DNA of 11,540 nucleotides from Acidobacteriota bacterium (GCA_021809235.1 JAKBAG010000077.1:1-11540); one strand, 5' to 3'; counted from the stretch's first letter, positions 1-6,602 are shown. Notes: generated by a model from the sequence alone, not told the origin. Made by a program: numbers and translations.

Positions 1-108
1 CACCGCGTCCAACGTGGCGTGAATAAGCGCGCGAACCTGGGAATCTCGTGTTTTATGGTCGGAAATACTGGTCGTCTTTGTATCGCCCACAGGATCATCC
101 GCCTTCAC
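1..108 (-). CDS. Possible start of a truncated ORF leaving the window (unrecognised)
   Basis: On the minus strand a frame opens with GTG at 108 and stays open to the left edge (36 codons), after an in-frame TGA a few codons upstream. The residues look protein-like (for example DSQVRALIHATLDAV near the edge), with a helix-like pattern, more so than the other frames here. No convincing Shine-Dalgarno sequence precedes the GTG. A competing frame with ATG at 98 is also open to the edge. It would lie in the same direction as the histidine kinase, about 150 bases downstream of its stop. I do not recognise a family. It could be chance, since 36 open codons at this base composition is not strong evidence. 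Confidence 0.25.
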   Translation of the reverse strand, partial: MKADDPVGDTKTTSISDHKTRDSQVRALIHATLDAV

Positions 109-259
109 AGCAGCAGCTGAGGATACTCAGTGGGTTTATCGACGGAACAGCTACAAACTTCACCACCACGCACAACAGGAGCCGATCGACTGCATGGGAC
201 AAGGGGCTGATCCCACTCCGCGAGCCGATGGCGGGAACAGGCCCTCATAATCTGCGGGG
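109..259. other. Short intergenic stretch with no identified feature
   Basis: These bases lie downstream of the histidine kinase stop codon. I looked for a hairpin followed by a T-run on the minus strand and for promoter boxes and found nothing convincing. The repeated word AGCCGAT (about 181 and 222) is too short to call a repeat. Confidence 0.4.
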
Positions 260-1699
260 TCAGGCTGGGGTGTGCGGCAGGCGAACGAGGAACTCGGTGT
301 GGCCCGGATGCGAGGTGAACGTAAGCGTTCCGTTGAAGTTCTGGGTCACGATGCGATGGGCAATTTCGAGTCCTAGACCCGTTCCGTGGCCCACCGGCTT
401 CGTGGTAAAAAACGGCTCGAAGATCTGGGACTGAATTTCATCCGGAATACCAGTCCCATGGTCGGCAATGCCGACACAGAAGGCATCCGGTTCGTTCCAG
501 GTACGTACTTCGATGGTGCCGCCTTCCGGAGAAGCATCAATCGCGTTATCCAACAGGTTTGTCCATACCTGGCTCAGGGCAATGCCCCCGGTCTGAATCC
601 CGGGATCGGAAGCCTGAAAGTGCTTGATCACCTCAAGGCGACGCTGCCGCAGCTTGTGACCGAGAATCGTCAATGTGCTCTGGATATTGTCATGCACATC
701 CACCTGGCGCAGCGAGCAGCGATCCTCATAGGCGAACTTCTTTACCGCCATGACCAGTTCGGACATCCTCGCCACACTCTGCTCCACCAGGTCAACAAGG
801 GCAATGCTGGAGACAAGCGATTCCAGCCAGTTCAAGGCATCGGAAAGTCGCTCATCATTAAATGCCTGACGCGTACACTCCAACTCCCCTGTCGTCAGCC
901 CCATGGATACCAGTTGCGGCGCAATTCTGGCTGCATTTTGGACGCCGGATTTCTCCAGCCACTCAGTCATAGCCTCTTCGGCATCCATCTGCTCCATCGA
1001 ACTCATCGTCGCGCATCGGGCATGCACGATCGCTTCATGCTGCAGATCCCGCATGCACGCCAGTTGACGCTCTGTGGTTGGCTGGTCGCAAAAACGAAGA
1101 CTCAGCTCCTGCAGCCGCAAAATATTCTCTCGGAGCTGCGAGGAAGCGCGACGGGCGGCAGAGCCAGGATTATGGAGTTCATGCATTAATCCAGCCGCGA
1201 GAGTCCCGAGTGAAATCAGCTTTTCGCGGTGCAGTACCTCCGCCTGCATGGCATATTGCCGCTGGGCTGCATCTGCCAGAATCGTCTTGCGTACCGACGG
1301 ACAACAGGCCATCATCTGCCAGAACTGCTCTACCCCCATACGCAACATGCGACAGGGTTGGAGTGCATAAACGCGAACGGACTTTGGCCGGCCAGACATG
1401 AGCATCGTCTCACCGAAACAATCCCCAGGATGCGCGATTCCGATTCGAGTCTGAGAGCCATCCGCTTCTTTCCGATCCGCCACGACCTCACCTGCAAGCA
1501 GGACGCAATAGCCGAGGGGCTGCATCTCGAGCGAATAAATGGTTCCGTCGGCAGGGACCTCGAGAAGGTCAGCCTCGCCAAGCGTAGCCAGCTCCTCCTC
1601 GGTCAACGTCGCAAAGACACGCATTTTCCGCAGGCCAAGCGTGGGATCGCTAAGAGAAACACGACCGGCAAGCCAGGGTTGGGAATCATCCATCGGCAT
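260..1699 (-). CDS. Sensor histidine kinase with N-terminal cyclic-nucleotide-binding domain
   Basis: Soluble-looking histidine kinase of 479 residues from the ATG at 1699; no membrane segment is seen. The frame also opens at a GTG at 1735, giving 491 residues. I prefer 1699 because that ATG overlaps the stop of a small upstream ORF as TGATG. Numbered from the GTG: a cyclic-nucleotide-binding (CAP_ED) fold spans about 38-155, with a PGDCFGE turn. The H-box is HELHNP with phospho-acceptor H185, the N-box NLLDNAIDA (393-401), G1 DHGTG (425-429), F-box FEPFFTTK (439-446) and G2 GHGTGLGL (449-456), all intact. About 100 extra helical residues separate the H-box helix from the second dimerisation helix near 316-338. 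The gene follows the receiver-flavoprotein gene on the same strand, so that receiver is the likely partner. In the phosphate-binding cassette K118 sits where cAMP-binding proteins have Arg, so true cNMP binding is doubtful. Confidence 0.9.
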   Translation of the reverse strand: MPMDDSQPWLAGRVSLSDPTLGLRKMRVFATLTEEELATLGEADLLEVPADGTIYSLEMQPLGYCVLLAGEVVADRKEADGSQTRIGIAHPGDCFGETMLMSGRPKSVRVYALQPCRMLRMGVEQFWQMMACCPSVRKTILADAAQRQYAMQAEVLHREKLISLGTLAAGLMHELHNPGSAARRASSQLRENILRLQELSLRFCDQPTTERQLACMRDLQHEAIVHARCATMSSMEQMDAEEAMTEWLEKSGVQNAARIAPQLVSMGLTTGELECTRQAFNDERLSDALNWLESLVSSIALVDLVEQSVARMSELVMAVKKFAYEDRCSLRQVDVHDNIQSTLTILGHKLRQRRLEVIKHFQASDPGIQTGGIALSQVWTNLLDNAIDASPEGGTIEVRTWNEPDAFCVGIADHGTGIPDEIQSQIFEPFFTTKPVGHGTGLGLEIAHRIVTQNFNGTLTFTSHPGHTEFLVRLPHTPA

Positions 1700-1761
1700 C
1701 ACAGAATCCGGTACAACTGTAGCGGCAAAGGCCACATCCAGAGTGGCTGCGTGGAATTCAT
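1699..1761 (-). CDS. Candidate 20-codon leader ORF, overlap-coupled to the histidine kinase
   Basis: A 20-residue frame starts at ATG 1761, preceded by AGGGG (1772-1768) with a 6-base spacer, the best ribosome binding site in this leader. Its TGA (1701-1699) overlaps the ATG of the kinase as TGATG, the classic arrangement for translational coupling. The peptide begins MNSTQPLWMW and is rich in Leu, Pro and Trp. I know of no homologue. It may be a translation-coupling device or leader peptide, or a chance frame. Confidence 0.3.
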   Translation of the reverse strand: MNSTQPLWMWPLPLQLYRIL

Positions 1762-1775
1762 ACGCAGCCCCTGAA

Positions 1776-1885
1776 TCATGGATGTAGTTCCACGCTGAGA
1801 GATTCGATTTCCTGCTTCACAAACATCATTTTTTTCTCATCAAAGGGTACCCGCCGCTCCATAACCGCCTGAAAAGCACCCGCAT
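1776..1885 (-). other. Two further micro-ORFs chained by TGATG junctions
   Basis: The stop TGA of the flavoprotein gene (1887-1885) overlaps an ATG at 1885 that opens a 19-residue frame (MRVLFRRLWSG...). That frame ends in a TGA (1828-1826) which overlaps a second ATG at 1826, opening a 16-residue frame (MFVKQEIESLSVELHP) that stops at 1776. Neither has a clear ribosome binding site of its own. Translation could pass along by re-initiation to the 20-codon ORF and then the kinase. The arrangement is seen directly; translation is inference. Confidence 0.2.
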
Positions 1886-3537
1886 CAGAAGCTTGCCAGG
1901 TACTGATGGGCGAACTGTACGGCAATGGACCCCTCCCCCACAGCAGAAGCAGCGCGCTTCACCGAACCGTGGCGCACATCGCCGGCAACCAGAACACCGG
2001 GAACGCTGGACTCCAGCAGATAGGGCTCTCGCTGCAGATGCCACAGTCGCGAAAATGCTGGTGTTGAGCGCAAATCTGCCCCCGCTAGCAGGAAACCGTG
2101 TTCATCCCGCAGCACCTCTTCCGGAAGCCAATTCGTGCGTGGGGCCGCCCCGATAAAAACAAACAGCGACGTTGCCGCCCGCACCTTTTCTCCCTCGGGG
2201 CCAAGAGTGCGAATCTGCTCCAGTCGCTCCTGGCCAACAACATCGATCACCTGTGTTTCTGTCTCGACAACGATGTTGGGAATCCGTTCGATCTCATCAA
2301 TCAGATACTTGGACATGCTGATGGCCAGACTATGCGCACGAACCAGCATGGTGACGCGCCGGGCATACCGGGCAAAATGCAATGCAGCCTGTCCGGCAGA
2401 ATTGGCTCCGCCCACGAGAAACACTTCTTCGTCCCGACAGGCAGAAGCCTCCACAAGCGCCGCACCGTAATAGACACCCCGTCCGGTTAGCGCCTCCGCA
2501 CCGGGAATCTGCAGCCGACGATACTGCACCCCCATGGCCAGCAGTACGACATGGGCAGAAACCTCCCGCCCATCAGCCAGTTGGAGAAAACGGTATTGGC
2601 CCTCTGCACGCAAGCCGGTGGCGCGCTGCGTCAGGAACTCGGCGCCAAAGCGAACTCCCTGCATATGGGCGCGCCTTCCCAGATCGCTTCCTGTGATGCC
2701 GGTCGGAAATCCCAGATAGTTTTCGATTTTTGAGGACGATCCAGCCTGTCCGCCCGGAGCCTCCGGCTCGATCACCAGCGTCCGCAGACCCTCGGATGCT
2801 CCATAGACAGCCGCGGCAAGTCCAGCAGGGCCCGCACCCACAATGGCCAGATCGTAAAAATCACTCGTCGCCTGCGTTCGCAGACCCACGCGCGCCGCTA
2901 CGGCATCCAACTCCGGAGTAACCATGACGTGTCCGTCCTCGCACAGCACCACAGGCAATACTGCCGCGTCCAGCCCGCGCTCGGCCAGTAGCTGTATTGC
3001 CTCTTCATTCGTGGCGGCATCCAGCCAGCGGTACGGCACCTGATTCCGGGAGAGAAAGGTGCGCAGTTCGTGATCCCGCTGCGACCAGCGATGCCCGATG
3101 ACGCGCAAACCCTCAAACTTTGGCTGATGGCCGGCACTCCAATCGCTGAGCAGATCGTCCAGAACCGGATAAAGCCGCTCCTCGGGCGGATCCCAGGGCT
3201 TGGTCAGATAGTAGTGAATCCGCGCGGAGTTGATCGCACGAATGGCTGCCTCAGTATCGGCATATGCCGTCAGCAGGACCCGACGCGCATCGGGATACTG
3301 GTCCCGGGCCCGCTCCAGAAACTCCACCCCTGTCATTCCTGGCATGCGTTGGTCGCTCAGGATGAGAGCGAGCGGCTCCTGTCGCTCGCGCAGCTGGCGC
3401 ATGGTGTCCAGCGCGGCCTGTCCGCTGGCCGCACGCACAATGCGATACTCTGCCCCATAGCGGCTGCGCAGATCCTGCACCACCGCCTCCAGCACACTGA
3501 CATCGTCATCCACTGCAAGTAATATTGGCCGCTTCAT
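1885..3537 (-). CDS. Receiver / glutaredoxin-like / thioredoxin-reductase-like flavoprotein fusion
   Basis: A 550-residue three-domain protein. The receiver (about 4-130) has D10/D11, phospho-acceptor D62 in LILSDQRMPG, T90 and K113 in LTKPW, so it looks active. Residues 142-220 look like a glutaredoxin fold: beta strand LRVIGH, then helix, and a cis-Pro-like LPVV at 195-198. S152-Q-R-D155 stands where CxxC should be. Residues 226-548 match the thioredoxin reductase fold: FAD motif GAGPAG (234-239), IENYLGFP (271-278), NAD(P)H motif GGANSAG (376-382) and the final FAD motif AGDVRHGS (518-525). The redox-active CATC of TrxB is absent, with GRGVYYGAA at 352-360 instead. Only two cysteines, C200 and C367, exist in the whole protein. 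I chose ATG 3537 because the receiver begins there; the frame is open to 3765 but that part is not receiver-like. Such proteins are commonly named fused response regulator/thioredoxin-disulfide reductase, but disulfide chemistry is unlikely here. Confidence 0.9.
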   Translation of the reverse strand: MKRPILLAVDDDVSVLEAVVQDLRSRYGAEYRIVRAASGQAALDTMRQLRERQEPLALILSDQRMPGMTGVEFLERARDQYPDARRVLLTAYADTEAAIRAINSARIHYYLTKPWDPPEERLYPVLDDLLSDWSAGHQPKFEGLRVIGHRWSQRDHELRTFLSRNQVPYRWLDAATNEEAIQLLAERGLDAAVLPVVLCEDGHVMVTPELDAVAARVGLRTQATSDFYDLAIVGAGPAGLAAAVYGASEGLRTLVIEPEAPGGQAGSSSKIENYLGFPTGITGSDLGRRAHMQGVRFGAEFLTQRATGLRAEGQYRFLQLADGREVSAHVVLLAMGVQYRRLQIPGAEALTGRGVYYGAALVEASACRDEEVFLVGGANSAGQAALHFARYARRVTMLVRAHSLAISMSKYLIDEIERIPNIVVETETQVIDVVGQERLEQIRTLGPEGEKVRAATSLFVFIGAAPRTNWLPEEVLRDEHGFLLAGADLRSTPAFSRLWHLQREPYLLESSVPGVLVAGDVRHGSVKRAASAVGEGSIAVQFAHQYLASF

Positions 3538-3698
3538 GATCCTGAAAATAGTGTAGCTCTGCCATAAAGGCCAAGGACCGTACCGCCCCGCGTCGGCACA
3601 AAGCAAAATCATCGAAACTCCGATGTCCTTCCGGCCTGACGCGCAAGTTTGAATGCCTACACAATGCTGCCACAGAAATCTGAATTCTATGTCACAAT

Positions 3699-3726
3699 CA
3701 GTGGTACATGGCTGGTCCATGCACTG
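3699..3726. repeat. Bulged inverted repeat (hairpin or operator)
   Basis: CAGTG (3699-3703) pairs with CACTG (3722-3726) and CATGG (3707-3711) pairs with CCATG (3717-3721). This gives ten base pairs around the loop CTGGT, with a GTA bulge on one side. Read as a DNA dyad, GTACATGG (3704-3711) and CCATGCAC (3717-3724) match in 7 of 8 positions around a 5-base spacer, a typical operator geometry. Confidence 0.45.
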
Positions 3727-3794
3727 TTGCACTTTTGCCCCTAACACTGTCTCGTATTGATACACAGAGATGATTTCTTGGAGTAAACCGATAT

Positions 3795-3811
3795 AACGTC
3801 AAGCGGACGTT
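3795..3811. repeat. Perfect 17-base dyad, candidate operator
   Basis: AACGTC (3795-3800) and GACGTT (3806-3811) are exact inverted repeats separated by AAGCG. The dyad lies about 90 bases before the LuxR-type regulator start and overlaps a TATAAC sequence, so a dimeric regulator bound there could control either divergent gene. Confidence 0.45.
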
Positions 3812-3901
3812 GCAAATGTCACCTGCATATTTTTCCTGTCAAGGTCTAGGCGAGTGTCTTGGAAATCAGCACCGGAATCTGGCAAATAAGGGCCGTGTTC
3901 T

Positions 3902-4633
3902 ATGACAAAACTTATTCTGGCTGACATCCAGCCCATATATCGGGCGGGTATCGCAAGGCTGGTGGCAACGGTAGAGGATTTCCGAATCGTGGCCCAATGT
4001 TCGGATACGGAGCGAATGCTCCATGCCATAACGATTTTTCCGGGATCTCTCGCACTGATTGCTTCCTCTTTACGCCCCGAATGGCCACGCGTTACCGCCA
4101 TTCTGGATTCAGTTGGGAGTAGTGGAATTGCAATTCTGGAAGACTCGGAATCAGCGGATTTTTACATGAAGGCGGGCTTGAAGGGAGTGCTCTATCGCTG
4201 TTCTACTGGCAGTCTGCTCATGGAATGCATTAAGACTGTTGCCGCCGGAGGGCTTTATCACCCGGTTCTGCCTGAAGCGACGCAAAGTACCAGTGAAGAC
4301 AGTGTAGGAACACGCGTTCGAGATCGCCTTACCCCGAAGGAGATGCGAATTGTTGCGCTCATTGTCCAGGGGTGCAAAAATCGTGAGATTGCTACCCGAC
4401 TGAAGACAACCGAACAGGTGGTGAAAAACTACCTGCGCTCCATTTATGACAAAACCGGGGTCAGTGACCGATTGGAACTTGCACTCTTCACTCTGCATCA
4501 CAGGGTGCTTGCAGAAGCAGCCTCCGAGATGGGCAGCGTGATGGATCGAGAAGATCAGGCTCGCCAGCAGGCAATCGCCAAGGATCGCGATGTGCAGCAT
4601 CCCGACGGATCCTATCTGGTACGGGCAGACTAG
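3902..4633 (+). CDS. LuxR/NarL-family regulator with a degenerate receiver domain
   Basis: A 243-residue DNA-binding regulator. The receiver-like part (1-118) keeps the fold pattern: MTKLILADIQPIYRAG at the start and GLKGVLYR then AAGGLY at the end. The C-terminal LuxR helix-turn-helix (about 142-198) is canonical, with LTPKE, GCKNREIATRL, VKNYLRSIYDKTGVSDRLEL. The phosphorylation site is lost. Only D8 remains of the acidic pair (I9 follows). The expected Asp falls in ALIASSL (51-57) with no acidic residue, the Thr/Ser position reads ILED, and the invariant Lys is replaced around Y98-R99. It should therefore be an atypical, phosphorylation-independent regulator. It is divergent from the flavoprotein-kinase pair and may control it or itself. 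A 45-residue charged tail follows the HTH. AAGGG lies 9 bases upstream of the ATG. Its end is 10 bases from the convergent lipoprotein gene. Confidence 0.88.
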   Translation: MTKLILADIQPIYRAGIARLVATVEDFRIVAQCSDTERMLHAITIFPGSLALIASSLRPEWPRVTAILDSVGSSGIAILEDSESADFYMKAGLKGVLYRCSTGSLLMECIKTVAAGGLYHPVLPEATQSTSEDSVGTRVRDRLTPKEMRIVALIVQGCKNREIATRLKTTEQVVKNYLRSIYDKTGVSDRLELALFTLHHRVLAEAASEMGSVMDREDQARQQAIAKDRDVQHPDGSYLVRAD

Positions 4634-4642
4634 CGTCTGTTC
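4623..4642 (+). terminator. Hairpin at the convergent regulator/lipoprotein junction
   Basis: CAGAC (4626-4630) and GTCTG (4635-4639) form a perfect stem around TAGC. Two G-U pairs and one G-C pair extend it outward on the plus strand. It spans the TAG stop of the regulator. No T-run follows, so it is at best a weak or Rho-assisted terminator. Confidence 0.25.
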
Positions 4643-4643
4643 C

Positions 4644-5558
4644 TTATCTGAGTTTGATTGGGGTTACACCCTCCGGAAAATTCACATGGAATTGCTCATC
4701 TGTCAGTGGCGGATTCACCGTCACTCGTTCCACTGTGACCGTGAGCTGATAATCCTCTTCCGGACGTTTCAGCAGAAGTGTGGATGGGTACTCGGTGCCA
4801 TCAAAGTCCTGGTAAGGACCATAAATCACCTGTGTCTGCAGATTTCCCTGGTCGTCGTATAAATCCTGCTCCGTGGGCAGCAGTGTCACGCGGTCAATCC
4901 TCACCACACGCAGCGGTATCAATCCGTGTTGACGACTGCCTCTCCGCATCACACTCAACACATACTCGGGCCGTGCCAGCAGATGACGCTTGGCTGCATC
5001 CTCCTCCGTCAGTGTTTCCGCAATCACGGTGTAAAACTCATCCGACGTGATTCCGCGTACGACGAATGCCCGAAAGAGAAAGCCCGGGCGCAGGTTTTCG
5101 TACCAGTGTTTCGATGTGCCTTTTTCGCGGCTGTTGCCGATGTATGCCTTGCCCTTGGGCGGCACGGAAAGCCGAAACTGTTCCCCATTGCTCCCCAGGT
5201 CAAACATGACGGTTTGCACCAGTGGCGCTTTGCCCAGAATACGCAGCATCTCCGGCTTCCGCAGCAGGATATTGGCGCGAAAGCTGGGATAATCCGTCGC
5301 TTCTCCCTGTTGCTCCTTCAGGCGACTGGCCACAATATCCACGCTGGCCGTCATGCTCTGGAAGGCATCCCAGCGCTGGTTAAGTCGCTCAACCAGTTGA
5401 TCTGCGGTTACGGTTTGAATGACGGGTGGCGCCACCGGAACCGGCAACTTCCGCTTGGAGGTGAGCAGGCTCAGGCATCCGGATAATCCCGGCAAAACCG
5501 CCAGCGCAGCAAGCGCCGGCAACCATCGCCGAATCGTAGCTCCAGGAGGCAAAGTCAT
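4644..5558 (-). CDS. LolA/LolB-like outer-membrane lipoprotein
   Basis: A 304-residue predicted lipoprotein. The N-terminus has Arg residues, a hydrophobic stretch and a lipobox LSGC, with C28 as the lipidated residue, giving a mature anchored protein. The body (about 50-300) alternates beta-strand-like segments such as SMTASVDIV, SFRANILLRKPEMLRILG and a late EYPSTLLLKRP. This resembles the half-barrel of the LolA/LolB/DUF4292 group, which binds lipid or lipoprotein acyl chains; this assignment is by pattern, not by a unique motif. Its ATG overlaps the TGA of mltG by four bases (ATGA), with an AGGTGG just upstream, so the two are translationally coupled. The pairing suggests a role in envelope assembly alongside peptidoglycan synthesis. 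A plain DUF-type lipoprotein of unknown role is the alternative. Confidence 0.75.
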   Translation of the reverse strand: MTLPPGATIRRWLPALAALAVLPGLSGCLSLLTSKRKLPVPVAPPVIQTVTADQLVERLNQRWDAFQSMTASVDIVASRLKEQQGEATDYPSFRANILLRKPEMLRILGKAPLVQTVMFDLGSNGEQFRLSVPPKGKAYIGNSREKGTSKHWYENLRPGFLFRAFVVRGITSDEFYTVIAETLTEEDAAKRHLLARPEYVLSVMRRGSRQHGLIPLRVVRIDRVTLLPTEQDLYDDQGNLQTQVIYGPYQDFDGTEYPSTLLLKRPEEDYQLTVTVERVTVNPPLTDEQFHVNFPEGVTPIKLR

Positions 5559-6586
5559 TGTCCACCTGCCTGCTGCTTCGCCTTGCGATAGAGCGCTACA
5601 TTGCGTTGATGCTGCTGTAGCGTCGAAGCAAATAACGAGTGCCCCTGAGGATCGCTTCCTGCGGCCACGAAGTATAGATAGTTCGTAACGGCTGGATGCA
5701 TGGCGGCTCGCAGGGATGCCGTGCCAGGATTGGCAATTGGCCCGGGCGGCAATCCGGTGTGGCGATAGGTGTTGTACGGAGTGTCATGCGCAGGATCGCT
5801 CAGGTCAGATGCATAGATGGTTCCACGCCATTTGCCTTGCTCATGCAGTCCATAGATCACGGCCGGATCGGTCATCAGAGGCATTCCTCTGGCCAGCCTG
5901 TTCAGGAGCACGCTGGCAACCAGGGGCCGCTCCTGGGGGACCGCAGTCTCCTTTTCCACCAGAGATGCCAGTGTGACCACATCATGGACATGCACAGACA
6001 AGTTAAGTTGCCTGGCTTCTACCCGGAAACGGTGCACCATCGCATCCACCAGCTGCACCTCCGTCGCATGACGACGAAAGTGATATGTATCCGGAAACAG
6101 ATAGCCCTCCAGATTCACAGCCTGCGGATCCAGATCGTGAATCTGAGCGACATCGGTGACGGTAGCGTCCAGGAAACCTTCCGCCGTACCCAATCCGACC
6201 TGCTCCAGACGTGCTGCAATTTCATGCCGCGTCCAGCCTTCCGGTATGGTGACTACCACGGTGTATACATCTCCACGGGCAATCCGATCATAGACATCGA
6301 CGACTGTTGCGCTCTTTTCAAAGCGGTATTCGCCAGCATTCAGACGGCGGTGACGCAGAAGGCGCACGGCTAGGAACGCCCAGCGACTGCGAATGATCCC
6401 TGCCGATTCCAACTGCGCGCCAATATGGGAGGCGGATGTGCCCGGCGCGATATCGACGAATGTGGGTGCGGAGGGCTGCAGCGGCAGCAGACCATACCAA
6501 CCGGAAGCCACGGCCAGCACCAGAATCAGCAAAACGACGCCTGATCCACCTGCCCCTGACCTGCGCTTCCTTCGCCCGACTGCCAT
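5555..6586 (-). CDS. mltG: Endolytic murein transglycosylase MltG
   Basis: A 343-residue YceG-like protein that cleaves nascent glycan strands in the periplasm and so ends peptidoglycan chain elongation. There is a basic N-terminus (GRRKRR), one membrane helix (about 16-36), a LysM-like region (about 42-110), then the catalytic domain. Hallmarks are LEGYLFPDTY (159-168), the catalytic Glu E211 in ASLVEKETA, LLNRLARGMPLMTDPAVIYG (227-246), and YNTYRHTGLPPGPIANPG (271-288). Length is close to the E. coli protein (340). The frame extends to 6730, but the start at 6586 has GGAGGA about 10 bases upstream and leads directly into the basic/membrane segment; the longer version would overlap the ruvX leader. 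It is followed by the overlapping lipoprotein gene. ruvX is divergent, an association of mltG and ruvX that is common in bacteria. Confidence 0.95.
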   Translation of the reverse strand: MAVGRRKRRSGAGGSGVVLLILVLAVASGWYGLLPLQPSAPTFVDIAPGTSASHIGAQLESAGIIRSRWAFLAVRLLRHRRLNAGEYRFEKSATVVDVYDRIARGDVYTVVVTIPEGWTRHEIAARLEQVGLGTAEGFLDATVTDVAQIHDLDPQAVNLEGYLFPDTYHFRRHATEVQLVDAMVHRFRVEARQLNLSVHVHDVVTLASLVEKETAVPQERPLVASVLLNRLARGMPLMTDPAVIYGLHEQGKWRGTIYASDLSDPAHDTPYNTYRHTGLPPGPIANPGTASLRAAMHPAVTNYLYFVAAGSDPQGHSLFASTLQQHQRNVALYRKAKQQAGGQ

Positions 6587-6594
6587 CAACCGTA

Positions 6595-6602
6595 CTTCCT
6601 CC
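6595..6602 (-). promoter_or_regulatory. Ribosome binding site fixing the mltG start
   Basis: GGAGGAAG read on the minus strand lies just upstream of the ATG at 6586. It is the only good Shine-Dalgarno match for this frame and argues against the longer versions starting near 6700-6730. Confidence 0.6.

Larger units (their letters stand above)
3538..3901. promoter_or_regulatory. Divergent control region between the flavoprotein and LuxR-type regulator genes
   Basis: These 364 bases separate two divergently transcribed genes and must hold both promoters. Two dyads are visible (3699-3726 and 3795-3811, listed separately). A TATAAC at 3792-3797 on the plus strand abuts the second dyad but has no good -35 at 17 bases. 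On the minus strand TTGACG (3802-3797) is a good -35 hexamer without a good -10. Near the flavoprotein start a TACACT on the minus strand (about 3558-3553) is a weak -10. I cannot assign either transcription start. The regulator has an AAGGG about 9 bases before its ATG. Confidence 0.5.

Noticed and set aside
48..434. Plus-strand frame overlapping the end of the kinase gene
   Set aside because: No family motif, odd composition, and its second half is antisense to the conserved ATPase domain.
386..1189. Long plus-strand open frame antisense to the histidine kinase
   Set aside because: It mirrors a gene with full kinase motifs, shows no known domain and has no ribosome binding site; it is a shadow frame.
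1826..2044. 72-codon minus-strand frame overlapping the flavoprotein 3' end
   Set aside because: Its body is an out-of-frame reading of the conserved flavoprotein C-terminus. Only the final part after 1885 is considered, as a micro-ORF.
3538..3765. N-terminal extension of the flavoprotein to 3765
   Set aside because: The receiver domain begins exactly at ATG 3537. The extra 76 residues are Cys- and Trp-rich, unlike the rest, and would occupy the divergent control region.
4151..4600. 149-codon minus-strand frame opposite the LuxR-type regulator
   Set aside because: The plus-strand HTH is canonical; the minus frame has no domain or start signal.
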